Part shown: piece by piece, positions 10,278 to 22,379 of the stretch
Position numbering within the stretch: the first letter of the stretch is position 1
Layout of the letters: the number at the start of each line of letters is the position of its first letter
Assembly: GCA_964020975.1 (NCBI GenBank)
Contig: OZ026623.1
Span: 84,123,102 to 84,187,101, forward strand
Direction: 5' to 3'
Source of the DNA: Hermodice carunculata
Taxonomy: Eukaryota > Annelida > Polychaeta > Eunicida > Amphinomidae
DNA length: 64,000 nt
Made by a program: the position numbers and the translations under genes
The notes under the pieces: generated by a model
Told to the model about the DNA's origin: nothing
Seen by the model: the letters and a program-made list of their open reading frames with translations, nothing else
Databases searched by the model: none

Positions 10278-10469
10278 TTTATTTCTTGCATCTATGACTA
10301 TTTTTCTCTTTTCACTGGGATAAACACCAGGCCATGTTTGTGCCAATTTTGGCATTTTTGAATGAGTGAACAGAGCCATGGATGCAACAAGACATGCTGG
10401 TTCAAAGCATTTAACATACTAAAACAGGGATTATCTGTTGCAAAGTTAGGAAAAAATATATACAGGCTT

Positions 10470-10471
<2 letters not shown>

Positions 10472-10511
<40 letters not shown>

Positions 10512-10522
10512 CGTGCACGCGC
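10472..10522. repeat. (GT)n microsatellite with GC-rich end
   Basis: A GT dinucleotide run grades into GCGTGCGTGCACGCGCGC, a potential Z-DNA tract. Confidence 0.9.
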
Positions 10523-11504
10523 GCAAAGTTGACAATGTCTGGATCTTGACATGACCAAAGTTGCCAGCATCCACTGTTCAGTATATATGGACAAATTAAA
10601 AAAAAGGGGGGGGGGGGGGATTCCCACTCACCATGTGGGTTTTATTCCATCGTTTTAACTTTCAGCTAACTTTTTTCAAAGCTTTGCTAACTTGGGACTT
10701 GTGTAGGGAAAACAAAACAAAAAAGATTTGAACACACAAGATGCAAAGAGGGTTTCTCTCCAGGGAATGACTTAATTGTTCACTTCCTTGTATTTGGTGG
10801 GAATGTGGTATACAGTATTATGACGTTTAGACAGTCCATTCTGGACTAGCAGGTTCTGGTCACCTGGAATGATGAGTCTAGATGTAGTGACAAAGGTAGG
10901 CACATGTACAATGCAGAATTACCTTCTCAACAGTACGTATACACATTTTAATTAAAAGTCATCTATTGACTGCTAAAGAGACTCTGTTTTCTTTGCTCCA
11001 TTTTGAGTGGAATGGACATTACATTGTGTGTGCAGAGTTGGTCTGCTGACCAGGCTATCGTCTGAGTCAGGGTGGGCCAGGCTAGGGCAAGGGAAGGATA
11101 GAGGGGTCAGGTGCTGCCCCCTGCTGGAGTGAGTGCCTATGGTAGGAATATGCTGCTTTTAAAAATGGTCCTCTTTTTAGCAGGTTTATCTTTTGAAAGG
11201 TCCACAAAAATAAAAAATAAAATTTCCCTAAAATATAAAAAAATTGTGCATTTTTGCTGCAGATGATCTAAAAAAATGCTAACATATACCTCAGAATAAA
11301 GGTCAAAATTTCCCAGTTTTTGTCAGTCAATTTTTAACCCAATCTTGTTATTGTTTTGTATTGTATTGTAAACATTTGGTTAAATGCTCCAAGCAAGCTG
11401 CAATTGTGTTCAAAAAGTGCCGCAATGAAAGGTACATTTGGGCAAACACTATGTGCACAATCAGAAATATGAATCGGAAGTACACTGGCCATGCACGCTG
11501 GCAG
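10523..11504. other. Non-coding stretch, nothing recognised
   Basis: A G-run lies at 10,605-10,620. No exon-like frame or known repeat was seen. Confidence 0.3.
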
Positions 11505-11505
11505 G

Positions 11506-11756
11506 TTAACTCATTCCATGCTATGGTCACAGGCCTTGGTCAGTGGTTCTGGCACTGCCTGGCAAGTCATGCTGCAGCTGCCCTTGCAGCAGCTGCAGCA
11601 TGACTTGCCAGGCAGTGCCAGAACCACTGACTTAAGACTATAGGCATGTTGGTACTTGAATGAAAGCTCTTTTCATGAAGAATTTAAATATGCAATTGTG
11701 ATCTTAAATCTAGGTAAATATATGGAAATATCAGGGACTGGTATTGAATGAGTTAA
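11506..11756. mobile_element. TTAA-flanked miniature element (family Q), copy 1
   Basis: It starts TTAACTCATTCCATGC and ends ATTGAATGAGTTAA, so it has short inverted termini that include TTAA. The left half is a long hairpin (11,539-11,631): two perfect 43-bp arms around 7 bases. The right half shares TACTTGAATGAAAG with family P. The whole is about 250 bp and encodes nothing. Confidence 0.8.
11539..11631. repeat. Perfect hairpin, 43-bp arms
   Basis: GTCAGTGGTTCTGGCACTGC begins the left arm and its exact complement ends the right arm, with a 7-base centre. If transcribed on either strand it would fold into an almost uninterrupted duplex. Confidence 0.9.
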
Positions 11757-13375
11757 AGCTGTCTGGGACCAGGGGAGTTTTTATCCTTGGCCCTCACAGT
11801 TATACCTGCATTATGAGGCCACACCAAATGTACCAGGATTGTGGACTTATGACAGGAGGGGTGGCCTCTTTTGCGGGGGGGGGGGGGGGGGGAGGGGGGG
11901 CAGGAAGGAGAATGATAAAAATGTCATGTCTGTTAAACAGAGAAGAGGCCTCGGGGGGAGGGGGGTGATCTCTCTAGGGGGTGACCTTTCGTTAGAGGAG
12001 CATGAGAACAGAAGGACCACTATACGCATGTACATATACATGATACATTTTGGAATTAAAAAAATTATGTGTTATTTGCATGGTCAGTTTGACACACATG
12101 CTGGAGTAAAAAAAAAAAAGAAAACAGAAAAAAAAGCACATGTGTACACACAAACGCAAAATACACTTTTACATGCGTGGTGAGCATATAAAGGCTACAC
12201 ATGCAGTTAACAGGAGAGACTGGGAGAGCATCCGGTGACTGACAGTGAATACACGCAGTTTACAGCAAGTGCCACAGATCTGCATGGTTTGAAGATTCTC
12301 CTTTTTTCAGACATTTTTCAATATGTGACCTCAGTTTAACTCTTTTGTCACAAAATCAGACTTTTTTACATAGGTACATGTATGTTAAGTCACTTTTTCT
12401 TATGCTTGCCTAGCAAGCCAGTTGCACCAGATAAGCAGGCAGCAACTGAAGCATGACCTGCCAAGCAAGGCCGGAGCAAACGTCTGTCGCATTTGGTTTC
12501 TTCGTTTTGGAGCAGAACCACTTTTATTGTCCAACTCATTTTAAAACCACAGTTGGTGGAAGCAAACGCATCACTAGATAAGAATGAGTTCATGGCGGGT
12601 CAGAGAAATATTAATATTAAAACACACTTATCTGACTTGTTGCGGTGGTTATGGGGTAATTGTAGTATTGTGGTGAAGTAATTACGAGGCTGGATATGGG
12701 AGCAGCTGTTGCTTATATTGGTGCAGTGCTGTGCGCACAGTTGACGTGGAAAATAGAATGCGCATAGATTATAAAGCTGTTCAAATATTATATTTGTGAT
12801 ACACATGTGCTGCACTGTGCTGTAATGAGCATCTCTGTAGACTTAACTCCCAACTGTTACCTCAAATTTAAAATGGAAGCGCTCATCCAGTGTGTTTAAT
12901 ATTGAATCACGCTTCATTGCCTGCATAAGGATTTAATACAATACAATACTATTATAAATTTATTAAATGTGCCTAGGATGGAACTCTTTGGCATTTGGTA
13001 ATTATGGTTGTTATATATGTGGTGTAAAATTTCTGAAATATCACAAGTTTCATGAGCAGTACATCTCATTTTGATGGTCTTTATCTGGATGTACTACGCC
13101 TGTAGTCATTATGGTCTTGTAAATGGTGTTAACATTGATAGGAAATGTTGGATAATTATGATTTTTAGGGTCAGTTGTCCTTGTTAGCCTCAGTTTTCTT
13201 TTCTAACCCTTTTCCCCTTGAATTAAGACTGAGTCAACAGCACTCCTTCTGATACAAGCACTGTGGGGGGAAACCTCCTATTTTCTACCCCATTTAGAGG
13301 TTTTGACCTCAATTTCTTGGTGTGAGGTCTGAATATTAATACCCTGTCCCCCTTCCTTTTTTTTCAAAAATGCAT
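11757..13375. other. Non-coding stretch with G-runs and a decayed hairpin element
   Basis: G-rich tracts lie at 11,875-11,900 and 11,953-11,966. A degraded relative of family Q lies at about 12,380-12,480 (CTTGCCTAGCAAGCCAG ... GCATGACCTGCCAAGCAAGG). Nothing is recognisable as a gene. Confidence 0.4.
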
Positions 13376-13378
13376 GTG

Positions 13379-15861
13379 TAGCTCAGCTGATTTCTCTGTC
13401 AGCTGAGCTTCAGTTACGGTGGGCATGTGCCTTGGGTCAATCACTACCAATTTTGTTCTTGGTGGGCATGCTTGAGTGATTTTTAGATTGTTTATAAATT
13501 TTGGTGTTCAATATTTGACCAAATCTTAAAAAATTGTCCGAAATTGCCAAGCCAATTGCTTCATAATTACATTGGGACACTTCTGAGGACACACAGTTCT
13601 TAATTTATCCAAGAGGTGGCGCTACATTTTTTTTTGAGGGGGGTGTGAATTTTTTTGTGTGTTTAACCTATTTTTCAACTACTTGTCCAAAATTGTGACT
13701 CGAATTTGTGCTGAAACTTGATGGATATATGTAGCCTGTGGAAGGGGTGAACAAGGTTGTTCACCAGGGTGATTATACTGTGGATTCCTGATTTTTAGAA
13801 AATTGATTGCAGTTGAGGTATGTGTCAGTTAATGCATGCATTGCTATTGATTACAATGTACATGTAAGTCGATGAGGATTGCATTGGAAATTCACATTTT
13901 TGACATCATCTACAAAACTGTCATCCAAATTTGCTTTAAACTTGGTCAGGATGTACCTTAGGTGACCCTCTACCAAGGTTATTCAAACTGTCTTGTTCCA
14001 GTGATTTTTTTGGGGGGGGGGGGATTTTTATGATTTTTTTTCTTTTTTTTGGTGTGGGGGGGGGGGGGTAATTTTTTTGGCAAAATCTTAAAAAATCTTC
14101 TCCAAAGCTGCTCATCCAATTGCTTTGTTAGCATAGGAACACTTGCGGTGACCATGAGACTGTAATTTGTTCAACAGGTGGTGCTGTGATTTTTTCTGTT
14201 TTTTTTTTTTTTTTTAATTGTTTGTGTTTTGGGGCTTCTTCAATACTGTGACTTTATGTTCAAAACAGGTGAGACTCGAACTTGCAACCTTGGGCACCAG
14301 TCGCCTAGATGAAATGGGAAACTAGGCTCGCATATCCATTCAACCAAATCCCTATTCTTGAAAAAGAATGGTTCAATGTCTTCTGATATCTTTTAATTGT
14401 AGCATGAGATTTGACTATGTTCAGCTGGTGATCCCTGGTCCCCTTCATTTTTTTGTTCTTTTTTTGGCAAAGTGGAGAATTTTAACAGGTCTGTATTTTC
14501 TAAATGAAAAAAATAGCATGTACGATACAGAGTTCAGATTTCCCAGTGGTCAGCTTTAACATGTCCTCTTGTCAAGGCCAGTTACATGTACCCTGCCCTC
14601 TGCAATTGTAAGCTAGGTAATTGAATTAGACTTTCCAAATTTATAGGATGTATAGACCACGTCAAAAGCTCAATAGGTTATGTAATATCAGTGACCCTGA
14701 GTTATTTTTGTGAGGTCAACAGGTCTGTAAAGTTGAAAGAGGTGATTTTGTAATGGCAGGGTGTAGCTTGGACATTACCGCAAAGAGAATTGAGCCCCCA
14801 GATCAAAATTTCACTTGATTACACAGCACATAAAACTGGACTTGATGACTTTCTTTTTGGGTCACCATGAACGAATGATTATGGACTTTGGCACTTGTCC
14901 AAGTTTGTTTTATTTTCTTGAATAACCCTTAAAGTTATCACCCAATTTGCATAAACAGACTATGTATGAAAAGCTGGATGTGAGGGGCACATTTTGAACA
15001 TAACGGGCTTTTAATCTGCATTAAAGGTCGAGGTCAAATAACCAGTTGGGATATAGGGGTCATCTTGTGAGTGCTCTGCACCCCACAGTTTTTCAGTTGG
15101 CCCATATAACTTTTGGGACATATGAAGTGCATAGAAATCTATGTTGACATCAATGTTGGTGGTGCCACCTATAGTATTATGTAATATACAGGGATAAATG
15201 TGAAAATCTTGTAACCAATCCAACATCCTCAATTTTTTATGGATTGCAGAAGAGGTCAAAATCTCGGTTGCTCATGATAATAGTGGCATCACCTATATTT
15301 TGACAGAAATTTAAGTTAAAATGCCATGAAAGATTTGAAATTCCATATCAGGAAAAATCATTGAATTAGATTCCAAATTTATAGGATATATAGACCATGC
15401 CCTATACTAATATGTTATATAAGATCAGTGACCTTAACCCGATTTTTGTTAGATCACCATACCTGTTAAGTACAAAGAGGTGATTTTGTAGTGGCAGGGT
15501 GTAGCTTGGACATCAATGGCAAAGAGAATTGAGCCTCCAGATCAAAATTGCACTTGAGTACATTATACATAAAACTTTAAGTTGACGTACTTTTTGGGTC
15601 ACCTTGAGCCAATGATTATGTGACCATGACCTACTTTTCAAGGTGATTAAGCACTTAAGAATAGGACATTGAATACCATATCTTGACAAAAAATAAGGCA
15701 AATGATGCCAAATGTACCACAAATGTGTATCATGTGGAAGTTTGATATTGCATCATATGGATGACTTTGATTAATATTGCTAGGTAGTGGAGGGAATACA
15801 GTTCACAAAATGATTTTTTGGTGGGGATGGTTTGCAGAGCATTAGGCCCATGGGCCTCTTG
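13379..15861 (+). mobile_element. Helentron-like element 2
   Basis: The left end is TAGCTCAGCTGATTTC with an inner GTCAGCTGAGCTTCAG partner. The right end is GCAGAGCATTAGGCCCATG, with hairpin AGGCCCATGGGCCT followed by CTTGTC. The second half (from about 14,860) is closely similar to 40,740-41,215 and 42,745-43,049, so both belong to one family. The inside holds relatives of GTGGCGCTACAT or GTGGTGCTGTGAT units and long T-runs. It is non-coding. Confidence 0.6.
14263..14348 (-). repeat. tRNA-like sequence (SINE or tRNA relic)
   Basis: Read on the minus strand, it has a region like an A box (TGGTTGAATGGATATGCGAG) followed about 45 bases later by GCAAGTTCGAGTCTCAC, close to the pol III B box GGTTCGANTCC. 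The spacing suits a long-variable-arm (Ser/Leu-like) tRNA or a tRNA-derived SINE head. The stems do not pair well enough for me to call a functional tRNA. Confidence 0.4.
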
Positions 15862-16165
15862 TCCTTTATACCAGATTGCTTTCACTTGGAGTTTGTGACT
15901 TTAACAAATAGTAGCCCCAACTACCAATCTCCCAAAGAAAATTGAATGGTGCAGGTGATGTCACTCCATGTTTGCAACATTAAGATCTTGGTTTGTTATG
16001 CTGTCAGGTGGTGTAGTGGCACTGATATTGTAAAGATGCTCTTGCAAACCAACAATTTTTATTCAAGGGTGGGCAGCCTTTGCGTCTTGTCCCAAGTGGA
16101 CTTTGATCCTGCAAGATAAGGCTTTTCAAACATAGCTTGTGAAAAATTAAAATTAAAATAAATTT
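15862..16165. other. Non-coding stretch, nothing recognised
   Basis: A short spacer between two Helentron-like elements with no identifiable feature. Confidence 0.4.
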
Positions 16166-17424
16166 TTAGCTCTGCTGACTTGTCAGTCAGCAGAGCTTAT
16201 AGAATCTATTTGCATACGTCTTCCATCCAGCCATCATTAGACTTTTTACATTTGCGTCTTCTTCTCAAAAACCACTGCATGGAATGTTTTGATTTAGCAC
16301 ATGGACGTTTCCCAAGCGGACTTCTACATTGTTTGTGAAGGAGATGCTGATGCAATAATTTTTCTTATTTTTTATGAATTTAAATTTTTTATTTTTTTAT
16401 TTTTTTAATTTCTTCATCTCAAGAACTACTCAGCCAGTTGCTTTGATATTTCACATCGGGTCATCTGAGATCAACTAGTTCTTATTTTGGCAACCAGGTG
16501 GCGCTGTGATTTTTTCTTACTTTTTAATGAATTTTTGTGTGTTAAGGCTATTTTTGACTTCTTCTCCAGAACGGCCAAGCAGAATTGCTCAAAATTTTAT
16601 CAAAATATACTTAGCCTTTAGACAATAAAAGTTCGCAAAAATAATGTGGATGTGTTAATAATAATGTTTGACAAAGTTATGGGAAATCAAACTTGGTGAC
16701 TAAGTGGGTGCTAACACTGTATATGTATATGGCAATACAGTGCATATATTGCAGTACAGTATGTACATTGGCGACTTCTTCTCAAAAACAGCTGCATGAA
16801 ATGTTTTGCACATGGATGTTGCCCAAGTGGACCTCTACCAAGTTTGCAAAGGAGATGGTGCTGCAAAAATTTTTCTATTTTTCATGAATTTTTTTAATGT
16901 ATTTTTTTTGAAAAAAAATTTAAAATTTCCTTGTCTCAAGAACTACATGGCCAATTGCTTTGATATTGAACATAGGATCACCTGGGGTCAAGTAGTTCTT
17001 ATTTTTTCCACCAGGTGGCACTGCATTTTTTTTTTCTAATTTTTTGATAAATTTTTGTGTGGTATGTCTATTTTTCAACTTCTGTAGAATGGCTGAACAG
17101 AATTGCTTAAAATTTTATCAGAATATAGTTGGACTTTAGACAATAAAAGTTTTCAAAAATAATGTGGATATGTTAGTTTTTGACAAAGTTATAGGATATT
17201 AAACTTCGCAACTGTAAGTGAGTGCTGTCACTGTATATGTATATATGGCAATACTGTGCATGTATTGCACTGTTTCATTTACAATTTCAAGTTTTTTCTC
17301 AAATACCGATGCTTGAGTGTTACCACTGTATATATATACAGCTATACAGACTACAGTGCGTGCATTACAATATTGTAAAAGCAGATTCCAGTCAGCAGAG
17401 CACAGGATAATCATGATCCTCTTG
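16166..17424 (+). mobile_element. Helentron-like element 3
   Basis: The left end is TTAGCTCTGCTGAC with TTGTCAGTCAGCAGAGC immediately following (a 5' hairpin). The right end is AGTCAGCAGAGCACAGG with a hairpin AGGAT...ATCCT and then CTTGTTTTG. The inside is an approximate duplication: about 16,245-16,710 resembles 16,760-17,225, each with a phrase of the type CAGCCAGTTGCTTTGATATT or GGCCAATTGCTTTGATATT, then CAGGTGGCGCTG or CAGGTGGCACTG. It is non-coding. Confidence 0.7.
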
Positions 17425-17805
17425 TTTTGTTTTTGTTTGTTTTTTTTTTTTTTTGTGGTTGAGGAACAATATATGTTACTTTCATTTTGAATCAACTTGC
17501 ATAAGGAGAGCTCGTGTTGCAATACTCGAACCTGCCGGGGTACAATATGGCATAATCACTGAATTACAATTTTGTCCAGATGTAGTTGGTCATAAATGTA
17601 TTTAAATCCCAGTACATTTAGTCTATTGACTTACAGCTTTTCATCTTTTCATCATCTTCACCCCAATCATACTCTGTTCATGTATATGTTGCTGTGTTGT
17701 CTCAGACCTGTTAAAATTAGTGTGTGACAGACTTTCTCCCTTGCATTTCTGCCATAAAGTTCTTGAGATAAATGGTTGATGTGGTTTTACATGGCATTAA
17801 TTTAA
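17425..17805. other. Non-coding stretch, nothing recognised
   Basis: A T-run, then unique-looking sequence, with no gene evidence. Confidence 0.35.
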
Positions 17806-17810
17806 CTCAC

Positions 17811-18052
17811 TCCATACTATGGTCACAGGCCTTGGTCAGTGGTTCTGGCACTGCCTGGTAAGTCATGCTGCAGCTGCCCTTGCGGCAGCTGCAGCATGAC
17901 TTGCCAGGCAGTGCCAGAACCACTGACTTAAGACTATAGGCGTGTTGGTTCTTGAACGAAAGCTCTTTTCATGAAGAATTTAAATATGCAATTCCATCTT
18001 AAATGTAGGTAAATATACGGAAAAATCAGGGACTGGTATGGAATGAGTTAAC
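17811..18052. mobile_element. Family Q miniature element, copy 2
   Basis: Nearly identical to the copy at 11,506-11,756. It begins TTAACTCACTCCATAC and ends GGAATGAGTTAA. The hairpin at 17,835-17,927 has 43-bp arms with a single mismatch around a 7-base centre. The high identity of the two copies suggests recent spread. Confidence 0.8.
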
Positions 18053-18180
18053 TCACTGCACTTAATGGTGATAAGACCTCTGTCAGTGGTTTTTGCATTG
18101 CCTGGCAAGGCTTACTGCAGTGGCAGTGTGACTTGTCAGGCAATGCAAAAAACTACCAGGAATGTTGCATCTTAGTAGAA
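18049..18180. mobile_element. Family Q relative, copy 3 (decayed), sharing TTAA with copy 2
   Basis: It begins at the same TTAA that ends copy 2 (TTAACTCACTGCACTT). It contains GTCAGTGGTTTTTGCATTGC paired with GGCAATGCAAAAAACTACC. The right end is not clear. Confidence 0.55.
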
Positions 18181-19362
18181 GCTCTGCGTGAGAAGAATTT
18201 TAATGAAATACAATCCATAGCAATTCCACATGAAAAGAAAAGACAAAAAAAAAAAAAAAAAAAAAACAACACGAAAGACAAAGACCCATGTGGAACCAGG
18301 TTGTACACATGTATGGCATGTCCTGCAGGAAAGACCAGATACTGCAGACACTGGATCCAGCAATAGCCGCCATAAAAAAATGTGGCTCATTTGACAGAGC
18401 TATGAATAGAGATGAGGAGGAATCCATTACGCTAATGAAGTATGTTATGCACATATTCAGGCTAATAACATACGTTACCAATAGTTGGAACCACCGGCAC
18501 ATACAAATTTTATCACACAACACACCAATTTCTATTAAAAATGTCTGACCAATCAGAGGAGTTGGGTTTGTTTATGCCCAAGGTGACTCCACCTGCATGT
18601 GTTGGTGACTTGCTGGAAGTGCACTGGTGGCTCCATCTGTTGTTAACATATGCTATTGCAGCATGCATGCGTCCATAGTTTCTAGTGTTTAAACACTTTG
18701 CTTGGTGGAGTCTGCCGGGGTATGTGTCGGCTTACTTTTTTGTTTATTTTCATTTTTTTAATTGTAATCAGGTGAAATTATTTCAGAATTGTCAACATAA
18801 TAAGCTGCAGCAGGCAGCTGGTGATCAGTAAATATTGTAGCTCAGAATTTGCTGAACTTTAATGCATGTTTTTCATCATAGCAGCTTGTGCGGCTGTCAG
18901 TCAATCAGTCCGTTCATAATTGTCTGCATACACAATCTTGTGCGCACAACTCCATCTACACTTTTTGATGGATTTCTTTCAAACTTGGCACCAAAACTAC
19001 ACATGATTATATGTAGATGTGCGTGGCAGCAGGAATTTCGTATGCAACTAGACATTTCTGATTACAAGATTATCCGGCCATGTCAGACATTCAACTGAAG
19101 TTTAAATTTGACCATTTTGGACATCGTCCCTGCAAAATGGAAATTAAAATATTTGCCCGTGGTGTACTTATTTTCACACATTGTGTCATAAAAACTGAGC
19201 AAAATTAAGTGAATTGACAGTATATGTGACTTGAGTGCTAAATTCAAAACCACTGTGGACTTGATGGGTTAGAAGGTTCGTGCATTAGCACAGGGCAGGA
19301 ACATGTAGAAGCAGATTAATCAGGTAAATGTTTATGTCAGAACATATTTTTATGTGTGTGTA
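18181..19362. other. Non-coding stretch, nothing recognised
   Basis: A-run at 18,246-18,266. Overlapping frames on both strands (18,133-18,548) show no domain and are treated as chance. Part of 19,130-19,240 resembles family M (below). Confidence 0.35.
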
Positions 19363-19543
19363 CAGTGAAACCTGTCTTGAAAGACCACCTCTAGGGATGA
19401 CCAAATTGTGGTCTCTGAAGACAGGTGGTCTCTCATAGGAGGTACAAATAACAAGAAAAGTACTAAGCAAAGTATGTTGAACAGGTGGTCTTCCAAGGCA
19501 GGTGGTCTCTCATTGGAGTGGTCTCTCGAGACAGGGACCACTG
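19363..19543. mobile_element. Family A miniature element
   Basis: Begins CAGTGAAACCTGTCTTGA and ends AGACAGGGACCACTG, with TA on both sides. It has the usual inner GTGGTCTCT repeats. Confidence 0.8.
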
Positions 19544-20715
19544 TATTATGGTAAATAAGCATGCTATATGTTGTCAGTGGGTTACGGGATGCATGGTTGG
19601 AATTTGTAAATGCCAAAAAAGGGGAGATCATTTCCCCTTAATTGGGATAGGGACCTGTGTTTCAATAAAACCACAGCTGCGTGAAGTGCCAGGTATGTAC
19701 CGATACACAGCAGACCTTTAAGTCAAGTTAGTGCATCTACATGCACCAGTCCCATTGCATTCTACGAACTTTGACCTTTCATATGAAGGAAATTTCCTTA
19801 TCATGAAGGATACCAAATAAGTGATAATGTATTCATGTTTTGTTTTTCAGGTCTAGTATGCATTGCATTGCAACTGGTGAGCATTTGTACATAAAACCTT
19901 TATTCTCCCCCTCTCCCCCCTTAAACAAGCCAAAACTGGACAGTACGGTCATATTAAACACATGTTTTTGTAATTTTAGCATCATAAGTATAGCATCTGT
20001 AAAACACACAGTGTAATCCTTGTAGTTTCCCTGTAAAATATGGGCATACACTGATAATTAATTCTACAAATGTGACTCATTTCAGCGATGACAGCATGAA
20101 TAATCTCCAAAGTTAGTATTTTTTTTTCTTTGAAAGTTTATAACAGAGTTTAACCCATAACTTACAATTACTCTCATAAAAATCTGATTTACGAACCCGT
20201 ACCCCATGATTTGACACCAACTTCGCAAATTACACATGATACCCCATCGCGTGTTGTTTAAGGTCACGTAACAGAGTTGTAGGGTCTGCGAGTTGTTCCT
20301 ACTGGAGGACCATGAGTTCTGCCTCATGATGGCCTCTAGTGGTGACCTCTCATGACGGCATATATACTCACGCAAATTGTCAGATAAACAGACAGGCACA
20401 GTACCCAAGTTTTAACTGCAAGTAATTTGGGGGAAAATGAGCATTGATCGCCCATCATGAATTTGAACTCTGGCCTTGAAACTTGCAGCAGGCAATTCAG
20501 AGACACTGGGGCCACGTTGATTCTGGAGCATAATCACATTATCAGTGCAGGCTGTTGACATTGTGGTAGCACTTGTGGATCCAGGATTTAGGAAGGGAGG
20601 GGTGCAGAGCTTGCCTGCTAAACACACCACTCTTCTTGTTTTCATCTCGCCAGGTGGTCTGCTCACTGGCTGCATGATCAAGTGTTTGTGGCCCTAAAAA
20701 GGGAATCGTGGGGTT
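19544..20715. other. Non-coding stretch, nothing recognised
   Basis: No exon-like frame. The minus-strand frame 20,412-20,681 has no recognisable product and includes repeat-like sequence near 20,574-20,610. Confidence 0.3.
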
Positions 20716-20719
20716 TCTA

Positions 20720-20900
20720 ATTGGTCTACTTTGGTTACCATGGTAATAGCATTACAGTGATTACAGTGTGAGAGTATACAGACACGCTGCCAAGGGCCAA
20801 ACTGATACTGGTCAACTTCCTGATTGGTTCATCAGTCCATGGGAAGGATGACACTTTTGTTACTGTGACTATAAATCTCTTGGACGGCTGGGGCAGACAC
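20720..20900 (+). promoter_or_regulatory. Promoter-like cluster: X-box, two CCAAT boxes, TATA box
   Basis: GTTACCATGGTAAT at 20,734-20,747 fits the palindromic RFX X-box (GTNRCC-N-RGYAAC). Reverse CCAAT (ATTGG) occurs at 20,720-20,724 and 20,823-20,827. CTATAAAT lies at 20,869-20,876, about 45 bp after the second CCAAT. The order and spacing are those of an animal TATA promoter on the plus strand, with a predicted start near 20,900. No coding exon was recognised just downstream. It might serve a 5' untranslated exon, but nothing ties it to the zinc transporter. Confidence 0.3.
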
Positions 20901-21599
20901 AAGACCGTAGACATAGTGGAGAGCTTGGTCTGGTTTTCAGACAATTAATAAGTGAGAAAATTTAGATCTTTAAAATCCATTGTGTCTGGTGTGTAATTTA
21001 CATGAGAAAATGACATTAGGCTTGAGTGTGGTGGTTGTTTTTTGAAGAGGGGGTTTAGGGGTTTCCATGATGGGTATTTTTTTTTTGTTTACCCCATTTG
21101 CATACTACAAGCCCCTTTATTTTTTGTATCTAATACCAATGGTCATTTCTGCATTTATTTATTATCCACACCTTTTACATATTGTATTGGGTAAAGTGAT
21201 TATGTTAACTACTGTACTGAGACCAGCCCTCCCCCCCAGCCTCCTTCTTGAAAGGGAAGTCGAGAGACGCTCAGCTTGTATGCTTAAAAGTGGCACTTTA
21301 CCATCGATGTACCACTTCACGAGTGGTATTGATGGAAGCCAGACAGACAAAAAAAGTTTGGATCATGGAAAAAACCGGTGGACTTCGTATCTGTGATGTA
21401 AACGTGTTCTTCTCTGACCCTGTTTTGTCAGTTACAATAACTGGAATGACTTGTCTTTACCTGTGACCAAGTTAACTGTTGACAATACATGAACATCATA
21501 CATGGATTATCATGTAGAAGTGTGAGTATCAGTTGGGAATTGTGTTTTTTATATAATATGATTGAGAAAATACCAGGTGAGACCAGTGGCAAGGGATGC

Positions 21600-21985
21600 C
21601 TATAGCAGCGAAGTCCCGGCCGGTTCCGTTCTCTGTGAACTCATCAGGGGACATTTGAAAACACTTTGACGTCGCTTGCTTATATAGCAAGGGGGTCATG
21701 TTGCTACGGGCTGTGAGGCAACGTCACAAATATAGCACCTAGGCGTCGAACCGATCTACCCGTCTAACTGCCGTCTTGGCAGGTTAGAGTGACTTGCTTT
21801 AGCTATGGCGCGTCATGCAAGATTTGACGTATCCATTCTGAATGACAACTGGTTTGACCCTGGGGGTCAACGCTATGCCTCAATATCAGCAGCACTGCTG
21901 TCAGATAGAGGATTATGTCCGTCAATTGTGGCTATTATTAATAAATAGAATGGAAAAGCTTCAAAGTGTTTTCTGTGGAAACAGG
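21600..21985. other. CpG-richer segment with CRE-like site and inverted ends
   Basis: Many CpGs stand out against the surroundings (CCCGGCCGGTTCCG, TTGACGTCGCTTG, GGCGTCGAACCGATC). GAAAACACTTTGA at about 21,657 is the inverse of TCAAAGTGTTTTC at about 21,960. TGACGTCG is a CRE-like octamer, with CTTATATAGC about 10 bp on. A small frame from ATGGCGCGTCATGC (21,805) runs 47 codons without similarity that I recognise. It could be a mobile element with 13-bp inverted ends or a CpG-rich promoter. Confidence 0.35.
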
Positions 21986-22379
21986 TCAGTAGTGCACTAT
22001 GTCATGTGTGGGTAGATAGGGGTACATGAAGAACTAAATTATTTTTTTTTTTGTATAATACTTTCAGTGATATGCTATCTGCTCTAGATTTATCCAAGGA
22101 TAAAAGAAGACCTTTTATAGGCAGCTTTCTGGATACAATCTTCAGTCTTGGTTAATTTGTTTAGTGATAATCCTGACAAAAGTTGTGCTGGCATGAAGTA
22201 TTTCTAATGATTCTTGGTTCAAGTTTCTCATAAAAAAAAAAAAATCATTGAAATACCAGCATGCCTGTATTTCAAGATAAAAGGTTAAAGAATTGTCCAG
22301 GTCAGTTGCTATACTTCGTGTGTTTTGGATGCATACGGTACATGTGAATTGCTTTGATTTCACTGTTTTCTTATTTTCA
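21986..22379. other. Non-coding stretch, nothing recognised
   Basis: No feature is supported. Confidence 0.3.

Noticed and set aside
14263-14348. Functional tRNA gene on the minus strand
   Set aside because: The promoter-box resemblance is fair, but acceptor and D stems do not pair, so it is kept only as a tRNA-like repeat.
20412-20681. Minus-strand 89-residue frame
   Set aside because: No domain, no splice support, and part of it is repeat-like (GGATCCAGGATTT with GGGAGGGGTG).
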